NCBI GenBank assembly: GCA_963809875.1
Contig: CAWELC010000005.1
Coordinates: forward strand, 682,001-746,000
DNA length: 64,000 nucleotides
Reading direction: 5' to 3'
Source: JAFGAS01 sp963809875
GTDB lineage: Bacteria; Desulfobacterota; Zymogenia; Zymogenales; Zymogenaceae
Under the pieces are notes generated by a model. That model worked only from the letters and a program-made list of their open reading frames with translations. It was not told the origin of the DNA and did not search any database. This document shows positions 17,987 to 26,476 of the stretch, piece by piece. The position numbers were made by a program, and so were the translations under genes. The stretch's first letter is position 1, and the number at the start of each line of letters is the position of its first letter.

Positions 17987-18027
17987 ATTGTCATTGCGGG
18001 GAGCCGAAGGCGACGCGGCAATCTCCT
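17987..18027. repeat. 41-bp dispersed repeat, copy 2
   Basis: Direct repeat of 17916-17956 with one base difference, 71 bp downstream. It ends 29 bp before the start of the CoA-transferase alpha gene, so it lies in the leader of that gene. Confidence 0.85.
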
Positions 18028-18056
18028 TACGTCTTAACTATCTCCGGGATTAGCCC

Positions 18057-18992
18057 ATGACCAAGCTCACCACCATGAAGGAAGCGATCGCCGAGCACGT
18101 CGTTGACGGCGGCTTCATCTACATCGGCGGTTATATATGCCGCACGCCTTTTTCGGCGGTCCACGAAATAATCCGCCAGGGCAAGAAAGACCTCACCATC
18201 ACCCGCAGCAACGCGGCCGATGACTTCGATATGTTGATCGGGGCAGGCTGCGTTAAACGGTTCATCGCCACCTTTCTCTCGCTGGGTGTCTACGGGCTGG
18301 CGCGCTGCTATCGAAGGTCGGTAGAGAAGGGGATTCCTCACAAGATCGAGCTGGAGGAATACTCAAACCTGTCGCTGCCTTTGATGCTCATGGCCGGGGC
18401 AATGGGAATGCCGTTCGTACCGGTCAGGGATATGGTGGGCAGCGACCTCATGAACGTCAAGTCGTTTATGGGGGACAATAAATACAAGATGATCGAGAGC
18501 CCCTTCGACAAGAGCCCCGTGCTGCTGGTGCCGGCCCTCAATCCGGACGTGGGAATCATCCACGTCCAGCAGGCAGACGAAAACGGCAACGCACAGATCT
18601 GGGGGATCGGCGGCGACTGCCAGTGGGGCGCCAATGCCTCCGCAAAGGTCATCGTCTCGGCAGAGCGCATCGTCTCCCGGGAGGTGATCGGCATGGACCC
18701 CTCCCGCACGATCGTGCCCGACTTCAAGGTTGTGGCCGTCGTTGAGGAGCCCTTCGGCTCGCACCCGGGCTATACCCCCGGCTTCTATGACGTTGATTTC
18801 GCCTTCGGGTCCCTCTATCAGAAGGCCTCCGACACCGAGGAGGGTTTCAAGGCGTTTCTGGATGAATGGGTATACGGGACCAAGGACCGGGCCGACTACA
18901 TCGACCACTACATCAAGAAGTTCGGCTGGGATGCGTTCCGCAGGCTCCAGGCGCGGTTCGGCTTCAGCTATCCGGTGAGCTACGAATACTAG
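18057..18992 (+). CDS. CoA-transferase family alpha subunit (glutaconate-CoA transferase-like)
   Basis: A 311-residue class I CoA-transferase alpha subunit. Features are the N-terminal AIAEHVVDGGFIYIGG, GVYGLARCYRRSVE and the VQQADENGNAQIWG segment typical of GctA/IpdA proteins. It pairs with the beta subunit 57 bp downstream. Classical members move CoA from acetyl- or acyl-CoA to a carboxylate; the related IpdAB proteins of steroid degradation are ring-opening hydrolases, so transfer is likely but not certain. ATG 18057 has a weak RBS. Confidence 0.88.
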   Translation: MTKLTTMKEAIAEHVVDGGFIYIGGYICRTPFSAVHEIIRQGKKDLTITRSNAADDFDMLIGAGCVKRFIATFLSLGVYGLARCYRRSVEKGIPHKIELEEYSNLSLPLMLMAGAMGMPFVPVRDMVGSDLMNVKSFMGDNKYKMIESPFDKSPVLLVPALNPDVGIIHVQQADENGNAQIWGIGGDCQWGANASAKVIVSAERIVSREVIGMDPSRTIVPDFKVVAVVEEPFGSHPGYTPGFYDVDFAFGSLYQKASDTEEGFKAFLDEWVYGTKDRADYIDHYIKKFGWDAFRRLQARFGFSYPVSYEY

Positions 18993-19049
18993 GATTATCG
19001 AATCGGCATAATTTCAGTGGCATGATTCTTTTACTCAGGGGTCTTGTCT

Positions 19050-19850
19050 ATGTCATCGCATCCCAACGACTACATAAAACCCGAGCTGATGGCATGCTGC
19101 GGTGCCCGGGAGATCAACGACGGCGACGTCGTCATCGTCGGGACGGGGTTTCCGACGATGTCTGCAAATATCGCCAAGCACACCCACGCGCCCGGCGCCG
19201 TCATGATGCAGGAATCCGGCGTCTACGACGCCCGGCCGCGGAGGCCGGCGCTTTCGGTGGGTGATCCGTGTCTCAATCCCGGCGCCGCGTTTGTCGGCGG
19301 ACTCGTCGATATCATGGGGATGTTCCTTCAAAAGGGCTGGGTGGACGTGGGATTCCTGGCCGGCTCCCAGGTGGACAAGTACGGAAACGTCAACACCACC
19401 GTCATCGGCGACTATGCGGCCCCGAAGAACCGGCTGCCGGGCAGCGGCGGGGCCAACCCGATCGGTTCGCTGGTCAAGCGGGTCCTCGTCATTGCCCTCC
19501 ACGACACCAGGAGACTGGCCGGGCGGGTCGACTTCATCACGACGCCCGGCTACATCGACGGTCCGGGGGCCAGGGAGAAGTGGGGACTTCCTCCCGACAC
19601 AGGGCCTTCAGCCCTCATCACCAACAAGGCGGTCATGCGGTTTGACAAAAAGACCAAGGAGGCCTACCTCGTATCCTACCATCCCGGCAGCTCGGTGGAG
19701 GAGATCAGGAAGAACACGCCGTGGGACCTGAAGGTCTCGCCCGACGTTTACGAGACGGAGCCCCCGAGGGCCGAGGAGCTGAGGGTCATGCGGGAGATCC
19801 TGGACCCCCACCGGATGATCAAGATATACGAGAAACGGGGATACGTATAA
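19050..19850 (+). CDS. CoA-transferase family beta subunit
   Basis: A 266-residue partner of the preceding alpha subunit. The N-terminal MMQESGVYD carries the E-S-G signature of class I CoA-transferases, where the Glu forms the CoA-thioester intermediate (E-S-G here near residue 50). GSQVDKYGNVNTTVIGDY is the typical glycine-turn region. Presence of the Glu favours true transferase activity. Start at ATG 19050, with AGGGG upstream, rather than the in-frame TTG at 19044. Confidence 0.88.
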   Translation: MSSHPNDYIKPELMACCGAREINDGDVVIVGTGFPTMSANIAKHTHAPGAVMMQESGVYDARPRRPALSVGDPCLNPGAAFVGGLVDIMGMFLQKGWVDVGFLAGSQVDKYGNVNTTVIGDYAAPKNRLPGSGGANPIGSLVKRVLVIALHDTRRLAGRVDFITTPGYIDGPGAREKWGLPPDTGPSALITNKAVMRFDKKTKEAYLVSYHPGSSVEEIRKNTPWDLKVSPDVYETEPPRAEELRVMREILDPHRMIKIYEKRGYV

Positions 19851-19851
19851 C

Positions 19852-19895
19852 CACCCCGTGAAATCTGCGTTTTCAGGGGGCCGGAAGAAGGAATA
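19852..19895 (+). terminator. Weak hairpin after the CoA-transferase beta gene
   Basis: CCCC-g-TGAAA and TTTCA-GGGG can pair downstream of the stop codon; no T-tract follows, so this is at most an attenuator or an mRNA-end structure. The 15-mer CACCCCGTGAAATCT at its 5' side recurs at 25432-25446. Confidence 0.3.
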
Positions 19896-19938
19896 GTACG
19901 GTACAGTAGAGGAAGTTATTCACATATAAGAGGCGTAT

Positions 19939-21306
19939 ATGGAATACTCAAGAATCCTCTCGGATTTCTGCCACGATCTTACCTATGACAAGCTGCCGGC
20001 CGACGTTATTGAGAAGGCAAAGCTTTGCATCCTTGACTACGTCGCCAACATCTACGGATCGCTCCAGCTGGACGCCGTTTCCCGGATTACCGCGGCAGTC
20101 AGGTCGCTGGGAGGGGAGGGGGCGGTCACCTGCCTCGGGTGTGGCTTTTCGGCCCCACTGCTGGAGGCCGTATTCCTGAACGGGGTGCTGGCCGAGGCCA
20201 TAGAGGCCCAGGACGGGCTCAGGTTCGGCGGCAACCACCCCGGCACCGCGGTGATACCGACGGCGCTTGCGCTGGCGGAGCTGAAGGGGAAGGGGGGAAA
20301 AGACGTCATTACCGCCGTGGTCGCCGGCTATGAAGCGGCCGACCGGGCCGCCGCGGCCGTCCATCCACGGCATACGCTTTCAGGATTTCTCCCTACCGGC
20401 ACAACGAGCACGTTCGGCTCGGCGGTGGCGGCCTCAAAGCTCATGGGGCTGGATAAGGAGACCACGCTTTCGGCCCTGGGATGCGCCGGCTACGTGCTGC
20501 CGCTATCCATGGCCGAACAGCTTATGGGCGGGTACACGGTAAAAGTCGTGCAGGGAGGAAAGGCGGCCCAGAGCGGAGTGCTGGCGGCCCAGCTTGCCGC
20601 CGCGGGCGTAACGGGGATGCCCAACGTTTTCGAGGGGTCCCATCTGAACGGCGGCTTCTGCAAGATTACAACCGACCAGCCGCCGGCGTTCGAGCGCATC
20701 ACCGACGCTCTCGGCGAGCGCCTGTCAATCCTCGATATCTATTTTAAGCCCTATACCTGCTGCCGGCATACCCACGGGTCGGCCCAGGCAGCCCTCGAGC
20801 TCGTGGCCGAAAAGAAATTCGGGCCGAAAGACGTCCAGAAGGTCGATGTCTTCACCTATGGTATCGCCGTTATCGCGGTCGGCAAACAGGTAAAATTGAA
20901 CGACAGCTTCGTTAATGCCCAGTTCTCCATTCCGTACGTCGTTTCGGTGGCCATCGCCGACGGCGCGCTCGGGCCTGCCCAGCTCACCGAAAAACGCCTC
21001 TCTGACCCGAAGTTGATCGAGTTCACCAAGAAAGTGACGGTGAACTACGACGACGAGCTCAATAAGCTCTACCCCGGCAAGACCGCCAGTCGTGTGGAGA
21101 TCACGCTTACCGGCGGAGAAAAACTCATCAAACAGGTGGAAACGCCGACCGGCGACCCGCGCGATCCGCTGACGGCTGACGGACTGAAGCGAAAAGTGCG
21201 ACAATTCGCCGGGAATCGGGACGCGAAAAAGCTCGATACGCTTATCGAGCGCATCCTCGCCCTCGAGACGGTCGTGGATATCGCCCAGATCACGAAACTG
21301 ATATAA
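19939..21306 (+). CDS. MmgE/PrpD family protein
   Basis: A 455-residue protein of the 2-methylcitrate dehydratase/iminodisuccinate epimerase/cis-aconitate decarboxylase superfamily. The helical N-terminal domain has FGGNHPGTAVIPTALA; the C-terminal part has KPYTCCRHTHGSAQAA, matching the active-site region of PrpD. Family members dehydrate or isomerise carboxylic acids without cofactor. Here, next to a CoA-transferase and an acyl-CoA dehydrogenase, it could hydrate, dehydrate or epimerise a pathway acid. Translation starts at ATG 19939 after AGAGGCG. Confidence 0.9.
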   Translation: MEYSRILSDFCHDLTYDKLPADVIEKAKLCILDYVANIYGSLQLDAVSRITAAVRSLGGEGAVTCLGCGFSAPLLEAVFLNGVLAEAIEAQDGLRFGGNHPGTAVIPTALALAELKGKGGKDVITAVVAGYEAADRAAAAVHPRHTLSGFLPTGTTSTFGSAVAASKLMGLDKETTLSALGCAGYVLPLSMAEQLMGGYTVKVVQGGKAAQSGVLAAQLAAAGVTGMPNVFEGSHLNGGFCKITTDQPPAFERITDALGERLSILDIYFKPYTCCRHTHGSAQAALELVAEKKFGPKDVQKVDVFTYGIAVIAVGKQVKLNDSFVNAQFSIPYVVSVAIADGALGPAQLTEKRLSDPKLIEFTKKVTVNYDDELNKLYPGKTASRVEITLTGGEKLIKQVETPTGDPRDPLTADGLKRKVRQFAGNRDAKKLDTLIERILALETVVDIAQITKLI

Positions 21307-21323
21307 CCAAGAAAGGACTGACA

Positions 21324-22490
21324 ATGGATTTCAATCTCACCGACGAACAGAAGATGCTCATCGAAACCCTGAGGACGATGGGCGAACGGGAAAATTTCAG
21401 GGAGCTGGCCAAGAAGATTGACGCCACGGGCGAGTTCCCCTACCACCTCATGAAAAAATACGCTGAACTGGGGCTCCTGGGTATGACCCTCTCGGAGGAG
21501 AACGGCGGCGGCGGGCAGCCGATCCTGAACGCCGTATTGGCCGTCGAGGAGCTTGCCAAGTTTTCGCCGATGATCGCCGCGCCGGTCTTTGAGTCCAACG
21601 TCGGCCCCGTCAGGGTCATCGACCGCTACGGAACCGAAAAACAGAAAAAAGCGATCATACCGAAGGTCTGCAAGGCCGAAAGCTCGGTATCCGTCTGCAT
21701 GACCGAGCCGGAGGCCGGCTCCGACCTGACGGCGCTGACCACCAAGGCGATAGATGCGGGTGATCACTTTATCCTCAACGGCACAAAGACGTTCATCACC
21801 GGTGGTGGCCACGCCAGCCACTACATGGTCTACTGTCGTCTGGGGGATGCCCCCGGCTATAAGGGGATCGGCGGGCTTTTGGTGGAAAACGGGATGCCCG
21901 GTTTTTCCTTCGGCAAGCAGGAGCTCTTCATGGGGCTCCGCGGAATGCCGTCATGCGACCTGATCTTCGAGGACGTGAAGGTTCCCAAAGAGAATCTGGT
22001 CGTTAAGGAAGGCGAGTTCGTCAACCTCATGTCCACTTTTGACGTCGAGCGCTGCGGCAACGCGGCCATGTGCCTGGGGACGGCCGGGGGAGCGCTCGAG
22101 GCGGCCAAGGCGTATGCGCAGGAGCGCCACGCGTTCGGGCGGCCCATCGTCGAGTTCCAGGACGTCCAGTTCAAGATCGTCGATATGGCCATGAAACTGG
22201 ACGCGGCCCGGCTCCTCGTCTACCGGGCGGCCTGCGGGGCGGGGCGCGGGTTCCCCTCCGTCTACGAGGCGGCCATGGGCAAGTGCTTTGCCAACGAGAT
22301 GGCCGTCGAGGTGGCCACGACGGCGATGCAGATATTCGGCGGATACGGCTATTCCACGGAGTTCCCCGTGGAGCGGATGGCGCGGGACGCCATGGCCTGG
22401 CGGGTTGCCGGTGGGACGGTCCAGATGCTTCGGATCACGATGGCAAGCCTGCTGTTCGGCAGAAGATTCGACCAGCGGAAGGGGAAGTAA
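21324..22490 (+). CDS. Acyl-CoA dehydrogenase
   Basis: A 388-residue FAD enzyme that introduces an alpha,beta double bond into an acyl-CoA. Signatures are MTEPEAGSDLTAL (residues 128-140), the FAD-contacting TKTFITGG, and GGYGYSTEFPVERMARDA near the C-terminus. The usual catalytic Glu of the YEGT segment is replaced: the position reads VAGGT, as in isovaleryl-CoA-type enzymes where the base lies elsewhere. Starts 17 bp after the MmgE/PrpD stop with AGAAAGGA, so the two are translationally close. Confidence 0.92.
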   Translation: MDFNLTDEQKMLIETLRTMGERENFRELAKKIDATGEFPYHLMKKYAELGLLGMTLSEENGGGGQPILNAVLAVEELAKFSPMIAAPVFESNVGPVRVIDRYGTEKQKKAIIPKVCKAESSVSVCMTEPEAGSDLTALTTKAIDAGDHFILNGTKTFITGGGHASHYMVYCRLGDAPGYKGIGGLLVENGMPGFSFGKQELFMGLRGMPSCDLIFEDVKVPKENLVVKEGEFVNLMSTFDVERCGNAAMCLGTAGGALEAAKAYAQERHAFGRPIVEFQDVQFKIVDMAMKLDAARLLVYRAACGAGRGFPSVYEAAMGKCFANEMAVEVATTAMQIFGGYGYSTEFPVERMARDAMAWRVAGGTVQMLRITMASLLFGRRFDQRKGK

Positions 22491-22542
22491 GTCTCTCTTC
22501 AATGACGCCCACTTATTCAAAGTGACTATAAGGAGGTCTCCA

Positions 22543-22992
22543 ATGGGAAAATATTATAAAGACGCCGATGAGCTCTACAAGATCTACGGCTACTTCATGG
22601 AGCGGATTCTGAACGATCCTAAGATCGGGCCCAAGATGAGCAAGGCCGGCATCATCATCAGGTTCATCTACACCGATCCCGATTCGGAGATTACCATCGA
22701 CCTCAAGAACCCGCCGAAGAAGCCCGGCATGTACGGCAATTACTATCTGGGGCCCTGCGAGCTGAAGGAGGACGTCTGGTCAAAACAGGCCGCGGACTTT
22801 TCCCACAGCTTCTGGCACGGTCACGAAAATCCGGTGGCCGCCGTCACGCGCGGGAAGGTCAAACAGGGTGGCAAGATCACGGCCATGATGAAGCTCCTTC
22901 CCGTGGTGCGCCCGGCATTCGGGATGTTCACGGTGATTCTCAAGGAGATGGGGCTGGACAACCTGATCATCGAGAAGGGAGCGAAGGCTTAA
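22543..22992 (+). CDS. SCP2-like sterol/lipid-carrier domain protein
   Basis: A 149-residue protein resembling the SCP-2 sterol-transfer fold: ITIDLKNPPKK, a central segment with SKQAADFSHSFWHG, then AAVTRGKVKQGGKITAMMKL, the usual functional loop. SCP-2 domains hold hydrophobic acyl or sterol ligands. ATG 22543 is six bases after AGGAGG, which rules out the longer frame running in from the preceding gene. In the cluster it could present a hydrophobic substrate to the neighbouring enzymes. Confidence 0.8.
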   Translation: MGKYYKDADELYKIYGYFMERILNDPKIGPKMSKAGIIIRFIYTDPDSEITIDLKNPPKKPGMYGNYYLGPCELKEDVWSKQAADFSHSFWHGHENPVAAVTRGKVKQGGKITAMMKLLPVVRPAFGMFTVILKEMGLDNLIIEKGAKA

Positions 22993-23022
22993 AGCCGGGG
23001 GGAATTGGCACCAATCAGCACG

Positions 23023-23859
23023 ATGAGAACCTCTATGGATGAGAAAGAAATAGCCGGTTTTGTCAGGGAATTCGTGGCAACCGATAGTAGAAACGCCCTT
23101 CCCGAGATCCCGGGGCTGGGGATTTTCGAGGAGCCCCTTGTCGCGGTCGCCTCGGCGGCGGACCCCCTCTACGGCGAGCTCAAGAAAGAAGGGATCATCG
23201 GCCCGCACCACCTGTCCCCCGGCGAGTGGCTGCCGGAGGCAAGGAGCATTGTCTCATACTTCCTCCCCTTTTCCAGGGAGGTCGTGACAAGCAACCGCAT
23301 CGAGGGTATGCCGTCTAAAGAGTGGTACCTCTCCCGATACTGGGGAGAGGAATTCAACAACGCCCTGCGCGACCGCGTCGTTGACGCCATCACAAAGACC
23401 GGACATCGGGCCGTCGCGCCTCCGCGGACGGACCGGTTCGTGATGCTTCCCACCACGAGCAACTGGTCCGAGCGCCACACCGCCTACATCGCCGGTTTGG
23501 GGACCTTCTGCCTCACCTATTCGTTCATTACCGAGAAAGGGTGCGCCGGACGTTTCGGCTCGGTGATTACCGATCTTTCCCTGCCTCCCTCTGCGCGAAC
23601 GGCGGCCTCCCTTATGGAAAACTGCATCTACGACGCCGATGGGACCTGCGGCGACTGCATCGCCCGCTGTCCCGCGCACGCCGTTACCCCGGAAAAAAAG
23701 GACCATCTCACGTGCATGAACTTCATCGCCGAGAAGATCCTCGCCGAATACCCGCAAAAATACGGCAACATCTATGCAGGGGGGTGCGGGAAGTGCCAGA
23801 CCGGCGTCCCCTGCGCGCGGACCAACCCCAATAAGCGGGCGAAAGCGACCGGGGTCTGA
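23023..23859 (+). CDS. QueG-like iron-sulfur protein
   Basis: About 278 residues, related to the cobalamin-dependent epoxyqueuosine reductase fold. The middle has the pattern seen in QueG relatives (AGLGTF, CAGRFGSVIT). The C-terminus carries two Cys clusters, CGDCIARCP and later CMNF...CGKCQTGVPC, enough for [4Fe-4S] centres. Last gene of the PadR cluster; paralogues in anaerobes often act as redox or reductive-activation partners, so a role in reactivating a pathway enzyme is possible. Start uncertain among TTG 23005, ATG 23023 and ATG 23035. Confidence 0.78.
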   Translation: MRTSMDEKEIAGFVREFVATDSRNALPEIPGLGIFEEPLVAVASAADPLYGELKKEGIIGPHHLSPGEWLPEARSIVSYFLPFSREVVTSNRIEGMPSKEWYLSRYWGEEFNNALRDRVVDAITKTGHRAVAPPRTDRFVMLPTTSNWSERHTAYIAGLGTFCLTYSFITEKGCAGRFGSVITDLSLPPSARTAASLMENCIYDADGTCGDCIARCPAHAVTPEKKDHLTCMNFIAEKILAEYPQKYGNIYAGGCGKCQTGVPCARTNPNKRAKATGV

Positions 23860-23953
23860 TCGGAGCTTTCTCTCGCCCCGCAGCCGTCCGGGAATCGCGC
23901 AGGGCGCGTGCCGCTGCCCTTCGGGTCAGCCCGGGAAGCCGGGATCAGCCCCG

Positions 23954-24526
23954 CTAATAATAAGAGACCGTGGATCCCGCGAAGAGGATGCGAATCCTCT
24001 TGGGGACACTCCGGTCGGTCGCGGGACCGATGACTGCCTCAAAGGGGGCGCTGTGACCCGCTTTCAGGCTCGGGATGGTGAGTTTCGCCTGCCGTTTCTC
24101 GGTCAGGATTATCGTAAATAGTGCATCAGTGTGATCGAGGCTGCTGCCGTTGATAATGGCCCCGGTAACCCGGACCCCCGCATCGACCGGCTCCGCCTTG
24201 AAATCGACGAGGGAAAAACCCAGGCCGAGGGGCTGGACGTCGGGGAAGGAACTGTCGGCCCAGCCGGGCTGGAGGTTGGCGGTTTTTTCCGAAAGCGCCG
24301 TAATTGAATTCTCCATGGATCGAATCCGATCGCGGAGGCTGAGCACCTGGACGGCGGAAAAGAGTGCGACGGCAAGCGTAACAAGCAAAACGACCGACAG
24401 TATGGCCGGGAACAAGGCCTCCCGGTCCCCGAAAAATGTCTTCACCGACCCGACGATTCGCTCATGGGCCCGGAGCTCCCCTTTCGGCGCCCCGGTCTGA
24501 TCATTTCTTTCTCTCGGCATAGTCAT
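23954..24526 (-). CDS. Membrane-anchored protein with an FxLyD-like domain, unknown function
   Basis: A 190-residue protein: about 35 cytoplasmic residues, a transmembrane helix (residues 39-63), a short helical stretch that may form a coiled coil (residues 64-85), and a C-terminal beta domain with GVRVTGAIINGSS...FTIILTE, the layout of FxLyD/DUF-type domains that follow a coiled coil. Convergent with the QueG-like gene. GGGGTGA precedes ATG 24526. I do not recognise a named family. Confidence 0.65.
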   Translation of the reverse strand: MTMPRERNDQTGAPKGELRAHERIVGSVKTFFGDREALFPAILSVVLLVTLAVALFSAVQVLSLRDRIRSMENSITALSEKTANLQPGWADSSFPDVQPLGLGFSLVDFKAEPVDAGVRVTGAIINGSSLDHTDALFTIILTEKRQAKLTIPSLKAGHSAPFEAVIGPATDRSVPKRIRILFAGSTVSYY

Positions 24527-24881
24527 TCACCCCATCGTTTGGCACGTAAGTCTGGATAAGATGATCGTGTCCTTCTTTATCCCCATTTTACCTCATTTTC
24601 CTCCGATGGTACGCCGGATTCTGTCTTCCCCATCACACTTTTGGCCCATCGTGCCCGGCCGGAGATTCAGCACGCGGGCGGCGCAGGGCCTCAGGCGCCG
24701 CCTATTCGGTTTGCACCGGCGCGATCTCTCGGGTCGGCGCGAGGCACTGGTGTCATGGATCGCCTCCACGGTCCGCTCGGCTGTTTCGGTTCCGTCGAGG
24801 GGCAGGATACTGATTATACTCTTGACATCCGGATAGCGCTGGTATATCTTGATAAATCAGGAAGAAAGGAGGCATAAGTAT
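24527..24881. other. Intergenic, 355 bp
   Basis: Divergent region between the FxLyD-like gene and bactofilin. It contains the bactofilin promoter near its right end; no gene is supported in the rest. Confidence 0.45.
24822..24850 (+). promoter_or_regulatory. Promoter of the bactofilin gene
   Basis: TTGACA (24822-24827), 17-bp spacer, TATCTT (24845-24850), 32 bases upstream of the bactofilin ATG and just before its RBS. Confidence 0.6.
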
Positions 24882-25361
24882 ATGGGATTTTTCGATAAAA
24901 AGAGCCCGGAAGAGCCGCTTGATAAGCCAAGGAAGAGCGGCGATCCCGATTTAGATCTCGTTACCCGCCCCAGGAGGGATTGTGAGTGCTACATAGCCCA
25001 GGGGACGACGGTTGAGGGAAAGATCACCGGCGGCGTAAGCGTCGGTATAGACGGTCTGGTCAAGGGTGAAGTGAATATCTCATCAAAGGTGATCGTGGGA
25101 GAATCGGGCGAAGTCAAGGGCAACATCAAGGCGGATGACATCGTCATCGCCGGTAAGATCAACGGTAATATAGAGGCGCGAAACCTCCTCGAAGCGCAAC
25201 CTACGGGCCAGATCTTCGGCGATATCAACGCCCATCGGCTCATGATCGCCGACGGCGTCCTTTTCGAGGGCAACATCACCATGAAAAAGGAAAAACATAC
25301 CAAGCGCGAAAAGGCCGGCGAGCCGATCATACACGAGCCGGAGGAACCGGTCACGGAATAG
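24882..25361 (+). CDS. Bactofilin
   Basis: A 159-residue cytoskeletal protein that polymerises without nucleotide into filaments guiding cell shape or polar complexes. The core (residues 30-125) is a right-handed beta-helix with repeating short strands (TVEGKITGGVSVGIDGLVKG, then VKGNIKADDIVIAGKINGNI). A charged N-terminus and a Lys/Glu/Pro-rich tail flank it. Start at ATG 24882, nine bases after AAAGGAGG, fits the usual short N-terminal MGFFDKK. Followed by a strong terminator, so monocistronic. Confidence 0.9.
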   Translation: MGFFDKKSPEEPLDKPRKSGDPDLDLVTRPRRDCECYIAQGTTVEGKITGGVSVGIDGLVKGEVNISSKVIVGESGEVKGNIKADDIVIAGKINGNIEARNLLEAQPTGQIFGDINAHRLMIADGVLFEGNITMKKEKHTKREKAGEPIIHEPEEPVTE

Positions 25362-25388
25362 GGTGGAGTTCGAAATAGCGATGAATTG

Positions 25389-25415
25389 AAAAGGGCCGGA
25401 AAACCGGCCCTTTTT
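25389..25415 (+). terminator. Rho-independent terminator of bactofilin
   Basis: AAAAGGGCCGG-aaaa-CCGGCCCTTTTT: an 8-bp GC-rich stem followed by five T residues. Confidence 0.9.
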
Positions 25416-25431
25416 AGTGACACCCCAAAAT

Positions 25432-25460
25432 CACCCCGTGAAATCTTTGATCTCACGGGG
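25432..25460. repeat. Inverted repeat sharing a 15-mer with 19852-19866
   Basis: CCCCGTGA (25434-25441) pairs with TCACGGGG (25453-25460). The leading 15-mer CACCCCGTGAAATCT is also found after the CoA-transferase beta gene, so it may be a small dispersed intergenic element. Confidence 0.5.
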
Positions 25461-25567
25461 ACACTGACAGGACAAGACAGTCGCGATGATCAGTGCTTGC
25501 GGGCGTAAATTCAAATCCTTGCGGCTTGCTCCGGTTGAGCTCGGGAGACTGTTGAAACGCCTGTTCT

Positions 25568-26476
25568 TCATTTAGTCTTCAACCCCACCCGGTACTTCTC
25601 CACGATCCGCTCGGGAAAGTAGGACTCCTTGGCCTTTCTCAGCCCCTCATCCCCCAAATCCTGTTCCCGGTTGATATACTTGAAACCCGCCAGCGCCCGG
25701 CCGCAGAACAACTGATTGATCACCGCGTAGAGGCCGCGGATCTCCGGATCGGCCTTCTCCACGTGAATGACGGCAGTATCGTCGTTGAGCGCTTCGCCCA
25801 GCGAGAAAGCCTGGGCCTTGCCGTCGATCGAAATCACTCCCCCGAGGAGATCCAGCTCAAAGAAGTGCGTGAGCGCTTCTCTGACCGCTCCCCATTCCCC
25901 CATGAGCCCCTGGTCGTCTTCGCATCGGCGCGCGCGACACCACCGGTCCGAGAGGTCGAGGCAGGCCGCGATGTGCCGCTCTTCGACCGGCTCGTAGGTA
26001 AATTCGTATTCCATCCTGAAGCGATTGATAAAGTTGCGCTTGGAGTGGTACTTCCTCCCGGCCAGGTTAATGAGATCTGCGGCAGCGTAGACATAGTCGA
26101 AATGTTCCCGGGCCTCCTCACTAATGAAATCACCGGAGGGCGTAAGCTCCTCGACGAGACGACGATCCGCCCGCTCGACCGTGGGCTTCGCTACGCCGCG
26201 GTCATGTTCGAGATACGTGAGAAGTCTCCTCGTGACGTCTGCCCGGGGGGACGGGCCAATGGGGGGAAGGGCGAACGCGCCGGAGCCCTCCGCGGATCCG
26301 ATAAAGACCAGCCGATCCTCCAGGATCGACCACTCCCAGCCGTAGTACTCCCTCCAGATAAAGAGATTGGTAAACGTCAGCTCGGAGGTCTGGGGGCGGT
26401 AGTTATGGAAAACGTCGGAGATGATGCGTCGATCGGAAAGCTCTATCGATTTGAACTCGGGGAAAACCGGGGGCAT
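25568..26476 (-). CDS. DUF2156-family protein (phosphatidylglycerol lysyltransferase C-terminal-like)
   Basis: A 302-residue soluble protein related to the GNAT-like catalytic domain of MprF lysyl-phosphatidylglycerol synthases, without the membrane part. Family features are SELTFTNLFIWREYYG near residue 30, YHSKRNFINRFR near 145, AQAFSLGEAL near 225, and the terminal region QDLGDEGLRKAKESYFPERIV. Members probably transfer an aminoacyl or acyl group; the acceptor is unknown. Start chosen at ATG 26476 with AGAAGGAA upstream. Stands alone. Confidence 0.85.
   Translation of the reverse strand: MPPVFPEFKSIELSDRRIISDVFHNYRPQTSELTFTNLFIWREYYGWEWSILEDRLVFIGSAEGSGAFALPPIGPSPRADVTRRLLTYLEHDRGVAKPTVERADRRLVEELTPSGDFISEEAREHFDYVYAAADLINLAGRKYHSKRNFINRFRMEYEFTYEPVEERHIAACLDLSDRWCRARRCEDDQGLMGEWGAVREALTHFFELDLLGGVISIDGKAQAFSLGEALNDDTAVIHVEKADPEIRGLYAVINQLFCGRALAGFKYINREQDLGDEGLRKAKESYFPERIVEKYRVGLKTK

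Noticed and set aside
17916..18027. Attachment site or insertion-sequence ends
   Set aside because: The repeats are direct, 41 bp, with no transposase or integrase nearby, and match a common dispersed element.
25495..25540. Possible tRNA T-arm (AAATTCAAATCC)
   Set aside because: No matching acceptor, D- or anticodon stems could be built around it.
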